Below, piece after piece: positions 30,869 through 34,097 of a stretch of 34,097 nucleotides of DNA. Position 1 is the first letter of the stretch; every line of letters starts with the position of its first letter. The notes below the pieces were generated by a model. That model worked only from the letters and a program-made list of their open reading frames with translations. It was not told where the DNA came from and ran no database searches. Source of the DNA: Ectothiorhodospiraceae bacterium (GTDB lineage: Bacteria; Pseudomonadota; Gammaproteobacteria; SZUA-152); contig NVUB02000190.1 of NCBI GenBank assembly GCA_002401775.2, positions 1 through 34,097 on the forward strand. The letters run 5' to 3'. The translations under genes were made by a program, and so were the position numbers.

Positions 30869-31877
30869 GAGGCACCTCGTTTTCTATTTGACTTATGTCT
30901 CTACTTGCGAACAAAATTTGCTCCTTAATCTTTACCGCCATACTGCCCCGTGAAACACCATATTTCCCACGAAATACCGGCACACTTTCTGCGTTTAGTG
31001 TTACCAGGTCAGGAATATCTAATGGGATGACATCACCCGGTTTCATTTCCACTATTTCACGTAGTGTCAATTCCGTCTCCGCCAATGTGCAAGTCAGGTC
31101 AACCGTTGAACTTTTAACTTCTTCCCGTAACGACTGAAGCCAGCGGTCATCGGTATCATCACGGTCACTTTGTACACCAGCGTCGAGTATTTCACGTATT
31201 GGTTCTAACATTGAATAAGGCATGGTGATGTGAAAATCCCCTCCGCCACCTTCAATCTCTACATGAAAGGTATTCACTACGACGACTTCACTAGGGCTAA
31301 CAATGTTGGCGAATTGAGGATTTACTTCGGAGTTCTGTTTTTCAAATTCCAGTTTCATAACAGGTAACCAGGCTTCTTTTAGATCGATAAAAACCTGTTC
31401 GAGAATCATATCCACGACACGTAACTCCGTAGGAGTAAATTCCCGACCTTCAATCTTTGTATGAAAACGACCATCGCCCCCAAAAAAATTATCGACGATG
31501 ATGAACACCAACCGAGGGTCTAATACAAATAATGCGGTACCCCGCAACGGGTGAATCCGCACCATATTCAGGCTGGTGGGTACAAACAGGCTATGTACAT
31601 ACTCTGAAAATTTGAGCATCTGCACACCGCCGACTGAAATTTCAGCGCTGCGGCGCAACATATTAAAAATACTGATTCTAAAGAGTCTTGCGTAGCGTTC
31701 GTTAATCATTTCCAAGGTGGGCATTCGCCCACGCACGATACGATCCTGTGTGGTGAAGTCATAATTTCTGGCTTCACCATCCGCTAATTCATCGACTTCC
31801 GTTTCGATGTCATTGCTGGACACACCATGCAACAATGCATCGATTTCGTCTTGCGATAAAAGATCATTTACAGCCAT
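30861..31877 (-). CDS. fliM: Flagellar motor switch protein FliM
   Basis: 338 aa. The N-terminal LLSQDEIDALLHGVS (residues 6-20) is the CheY-phosphate-binding peptide. The middle domain (GRMPTLEMINERYARLFRIS, GGVQMLKFSEYVHSLFVPTS) contacts FliG, and the C-terminal FliN-like domain lies at ~250-330. It forms the C-ring that receives the chemotaxis signal. fliL is upstream across 74 bp. The terminal GTGCCTCATGAATGA gives the overlap with fliN. Confidence 0.97.
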   Translation of the reverse strand: MAVNDLLSQDEIDALLHGVSSNDIETEVDELADGEARNYDFTTQDRIVRGRMPTLEMINERYARLFRISIFNMLRRSAEISVGGVQMLKFSEYVHSLFVPTSLNMVRIHPLRGTALFVLDPRLVFIIVDNFFGGDGRFHTKIEGREFTPTELRVVDMILEQVFIDLKEAWLPVMKLEFEKQNSEVNPQFANIVSPSEVVVVNTFHVEIEGGGGDFHITMPYSMLEPIREILDAGVQSDRDDTDDRWLQSLREEVKSSTVDLTCTLAETELTLREIVEMKPGDVIPLDIPDLVTLNAESVPVFRGKYGVSRGSMAVKIKEQILFASRDISQIENEVPHE

Positions 31878-31951
31878 GTCAGATTCACATCTCTATATTT
31901 ATAATTAAAACGGCTTATCAATTACGTTCGGGGTCTAAATAAGCCATACCG

Positions 31952-32512
31952 TTACTGCATCACAAAACTGGTGAAATACACAGCTTCCACTCCTGGGTCA
32001 CCCGTTTCCTCTTCCAGTATTTGTTGCACGACTTCCAAGGCTTCTTCGCGCAATGACTCTTTACCTTCCAGGGTACTGACGGTGTCATAAGTCTGGTTAC
32101 TAAACAGCAGCATTAAATTATTGCGAATGACCGGCATGTGCAGTATGACTTTATCCGGCACCGTCACATCACGCGTCATCACCTCTACGGTAATTTGCAA
32201 AAAGCGTGCTTTTCCCTGACTGGCAAAATTCACAACAAAGGCAGGATCAATGGGCAAATACACCGCTGGCTGTGTCTCACCGTCATCTTCTTCATCCGAA
32301 TCCTCTTCATCCCCTTCTTCATCCTCTCCATCACCATCATCTTCACTGTGGTCTCCACCTTTATCGCCTCCACCCGGTAATACGCCCGCGACAAACAGAC
32401 CGCCCACGACCAAAATCAACGCCGTCATCATTGGCAATACACCAAACAGGAGAACCTTGGTGACCATGGAGCCTTTTGGTTTTTCTTTCTCCGTGCTTTC
32501 ATCTTCGGCCAT
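31952..32512 (-). CDS. fliL: Flagellar basal-body protein FliL
   Basis: 186 aa. Basic cytoplasmic tail, one membrane helix (VLLFGVLPMMTALILVVGGL), then a strongly acidic periplasmic linker (residues ~53-80, nearly all Asp/Glu/Gly) and the FliL domain (YLPIDPAFVVNFASQGKARF, then LQITVEVMTRD). FliL rings surround the stator and support torque. ggaaat precedes the ATG. It is the first gene of the supercluster, and a sigma54-type promoter lies 59 bp upstream. Confidence 0.94.
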   Translation of the reverse strand: MAEDESTEKEKPKGSMVTKVLLFGVLPMMTALILVVGGLFVAGVLPGGGDKGGDHSEDDGDGEDEEGDEEDSDEEDDGETQPAVYLPIDPAFVVNFASQGKARFLQITVEVMTRDVTVPDKVILHMPVIRNNLMLLFSNQTYDTVSTLEGKESLREEALEVVQQILEEETGDPGVEAVYFTSFVMQ

Positions 32513-32570
32513 AACTATTTCCTTTCATTTTTCGCTACCCGTAGACGTCGACGACTACTCTTTCGCTAAA

Positions 32571-32585
32571 GCAATTGCTATGCCA
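32571..32585 (-). promoter_or_regulatory. Sigma54-type -24/-12 promoter for fliL
   Basis: On the minus strand, from 32585: TGGCATAGCAATTGC then T. GG and GC are separated by exactly 10 bases, and both the TGGCA and TTGC halves match the RpoN consensus. It lies 59 bp upstream of the fliL ATG at 32512. Class II flagellar operons of polar flagellates are controlled by RpoN with a FleQ/FlrC-type activator, which fits. Confidence 0.75.
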
Positions 32586-32830
32586 GCGCCGCCAACAATT
32601 AATTACCTAACAATATCAATAAGATAGATTTTCCGATTTTAGGGGTGTCATAAATTTGACCTTTATTTCCCACCATTGTGAACATCATGCTGACGACATA
32701 CCGACACATCCGAATTGGCGTGCCACTGGACTCCCAAGACGGCTCGGGTAAAATGCGTGGCCCACATGAACCCGAACGAGTTGGAAAAACAATGGCAGAA
32801 GTAATAGCACAAATAATGAAGCAGTCTATG

Positions 32831-32878
32831 GTGACTACAGGGGTGAATACTGGGGTAGATACTGAAGTGAACACTAGG
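32831..32878. repeat. 12-bp tandem repeat x4 upstream of cytochrome c peroxidase
   Basis: gtgactacaggg, gtgaatactggg, gtagatactgaa, gtgaacactagg, ending 9 bp before the ATG at 32888. The last unit supplies the agga ribosome-binding core. Confidence 0.85.
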
Positions 32879-32887
32879 ATACAAACG

Positions 32888-33949
32888 ATGGAGTCACGCA
32901 ACACTCAAAAGCCGATGCGCATGATTCATTTCTCTCGGCTGATGCTGACGGGCATTTTCTGTGCACTGCCGACCTTTGCGATGGGCTTTGACTACCTGCA
33001 AACATTGCCCGCCAAACCTCCTGTACCCCTTAACAACCCAATGACTGCCAGTAAGTCGGCCCTGGGCAAACAACTCTTTTTTGACCGCTCATTACTCGGC
33101 ACCAACAGCCTGCTATCGTGTAATAGCTGCCATAATCTTAAACAAGGTGGTGACGACAACAAGGCACTGTCTCTTGGCCAAGGCGGGCAAAAAACCCTGC
33201 GCTCTGCGCCTAGTTTATGGAATATAGGATTTCAAACCGTGCTTTACTGGGATGGGCGTTCAACGAGCCTGGAAGCCCAAACCCTGGACCACTTACGTAA
33301 TCCAACGATTTCTACCTGGCCCAATATTGGTGAACTGGTGCAAGCGCTTGGAAAGTCCTCACACTACCGTCAGGCTTTCAGTAAGGCTTTCCCTGCTGAC
33401 AAGGAGAGTTTTTTTGGCATCAGTGGCGAAAATATCGCTCGTGCAATAACCAGCTTTGAACGTACCTTACAAGCGAGCAACAGTGCCTTTGATCAATATA
33501 TTGCCGGTGATGAATCCGCTATTTCGGCGAGTGCCAAACGAGGTATTCAAGCCTTTAACGACGCGGGCTGTCTGGCCTGCCATTTCGGAGCGAATTTTGC
33601 CGGGCCAGCACCAGGGCCAGCCTTAAAAATGGGAGATGGGTTTTATGAACTGTTCCCAAACAATCTGGGATCTTCCTACGATCAGCAATATCATTTGCTC
33701 GTTGATTTAGGCCGTTTCGCCTATACCGGTGATCCTACCGAACGCTATATGTGGCGTGTGCCCCCATTGAGAAATATTGCCGTAACAGCACCTTATTTCC
33801 ACAATGGCGCAGTAGCCTCTCTGGAAGAGGCCATACGAGTGATGGGAAAAACACAATTTAATAAGCAATTATCGGATAAGAACGTCAACGATATCGCCGC
33901 TTTTCTGCACAGTCTTACCGGCGAAATGCCCGACAAGATCCTCCGCTGA
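32888..33949 (+). CDS. Di-heme cytochrome c peroxidase / MauG family
   Basis: 353 aa from the ATG at 32888. An N-terminal signal peptide (RLMLTGIFCALPTFAMGF) exports it to the periplasm. Two c-type heme motifs, CNSCH (residues 78-82) and CLACH (228-232), are spaced as in bacterial cytochrome c peroxidases. YMWRVPPLRNIAVTAPYFHN carries the Met expected as a ligand of the high-potential heme, favouring peroxidase over MauG, which has Tyr. It reduces hydrogen peroxide with electrons from a small cytochrome or quinol pool. I chose 32888 because agga lies 9 bases upstream and the signal peptide follows; the frame is open back to 32678, but that 70-codon part looks non-coding. It is divergent from fliL with no functional link evident. 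Confidence 0.92.
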   Translation: MESRNTQKPMRMIHFSRLMLTGIFCALPTFAMGFDYLQTLPAKPPVPLNNPMTASKSALGKQLFFDRSLLGTNSLLSCNSCHNLKQGGDDNKALSLGQGGQKTLRSAPSLWNIGFQTVLYWDGRSTSLEAQTLDHLRNPTISTWPNIGELVQALGKSSHYRQAFSKAFPADKESFFGISGENIARAITSFERTLQASNSAFDQYIAGDESAISASAKRGIQAFNDAGCLACHFGANFAGPAPGPALKMGDGFYELFPNNLGSSYDQQYHLLVDLGRFAYTGDPTERYMWRVPPLRNIAVTAPYFHNGAVASLEEAIRVMGKTQFNKQLSDKNVNDIAAFLHSLTGEMPDKILR

Positions 33950-34097
33950 CAGCATTTACCCTAACGTTGCATGAAATAGCGTACTTTGAACATGCCTCAG
34001 AAGTGGTGCGGTTGCTTATGATTTGAGGCCGTCAGCGACATGGATGTCGCTGACGAGTTTACAGGGATTCATTTATTAAGGAGTACGCGTGCCTCAA
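33950..34097. other. Window end: palindromic repeat after peroxidase gene
   Basis: No gene start visible. The main content is the hairpin and terminal inverted repeat described in the neighbouring entry. Confidence 0.5.
34023..34097. repeat. Palindromic repeat element (catggatg hairpin)
   Basis: A perfect 12-bp stem, cgtcagcgacat (34030-34041) and atgtcgctgacg (34044-34055), with gg between. The flanking 7-bp ttgaggc (34023-34029) and gcctcaa (34091-34097) are exact reverse complements at the window edge. This type of ACATGGATGT hairpin recurs between genes in many gammaproteobacteria. It may also terminate the peroxidase transcript, although no T run follows. Confidence 0.6.

Larger units (their letters stand above)
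32513..32887. other. Divergent region between fliL and the cytochrome c peroxidase gene
   Basis: Holds the sigma54-type fliL promoter and a 12-bp x4 tandem repeat before the peroxidase gene. An in-frame open stretch runs from 32678 into the peroxidase but has no signal of its own. Confidence 0.55.

Overview
The window comes from a chromosome of a motile Gammaproteobacterium of moderate GC, with polar, Pseudomonas/Vibrio-type flagella. The evidence is the gene order fliLMNOPQR-flhB-flhA-flhF-flhG-fliA-cheYZAB on one strand, the polar-placement pair FlhF/FlhG, a second MotA/MotB-type stator pair (MotC/MotD), a ParA/CheW-like pair resembling ParC/ParP, and a sigma54-type -24/-12 promoter ahead of fliL. 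I cannot name genus or species from sequence alone.

Layout. (1) 1-1300 is an accessory-looking edge: the 5' end of a RadC/JAB-type gene (1-126, minus), a probably frameshifted exported protein gene (336-901, minus) bracketed by a diverged direct repeat and a 10-bp inverted repeat, and a 68-aa helical protein gene. (2) 1269-1923 is mostly intergenic palindromes. (3) 1924-7132 holds a Met/Lys-tailed lipoprotein, a DUF455 ferritin-like protein, and the complete AmmeMemoRadiSam set: amrS (minus) divergent from amrB-amrA (plus). (4) 7133-12065 holds a GYF-domain/pentapeptide-repeat membrane protein, a FliK-type hook-length protein and a stand-alone FlhB C-terminal-like protein. Nested-palindrome repeat arrays lie on both sides of this module in opposite orientation. 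(5) 12066-32512, all on the minus strand, is a continuous 20-kb flagellar/chemotaxis supercluster running from fliL (right) to a DUF2802 gene (left). (6) 32888-33949 is a divergent di-heme cytochrome c peroxidase, followed by a palindromic repeat that runs off the window.

How the genes work together. FliO/P/Q/R, FlhA and FlhB form the flagellar export gate. FliM/FliN form the switch, and FliL associates with the stator. FlhF/FlhG set flagellar position and number, and FliA transcribes late genes. CheA/CheW/CheY/CheZ/CheB make the signalling pathway that acts on FliM. ParC and ParP probably place the chemoreceptor array at the pole. MotC/MotD are stator units. FliK and the small FlhB-like protein, encoded convergently to the supercluster, are expected to act on hook length and export specificity.

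Most notable non-gene signals: a 175-bp MITE-like palindrome, with an 18-bp perfect inverted repeat and a possible 5-bp target duplication, sitting between fliQ and fliR at the fliR ribosome-binding site; short tandem repeats (5-19 bp units) placed just upstream of at least eight start codons; tandem copies of a 281-bp nested palindrome; and a short motif resembling the CheY-docking peptide of FliM and CheZ, repeated in the CheA linker.
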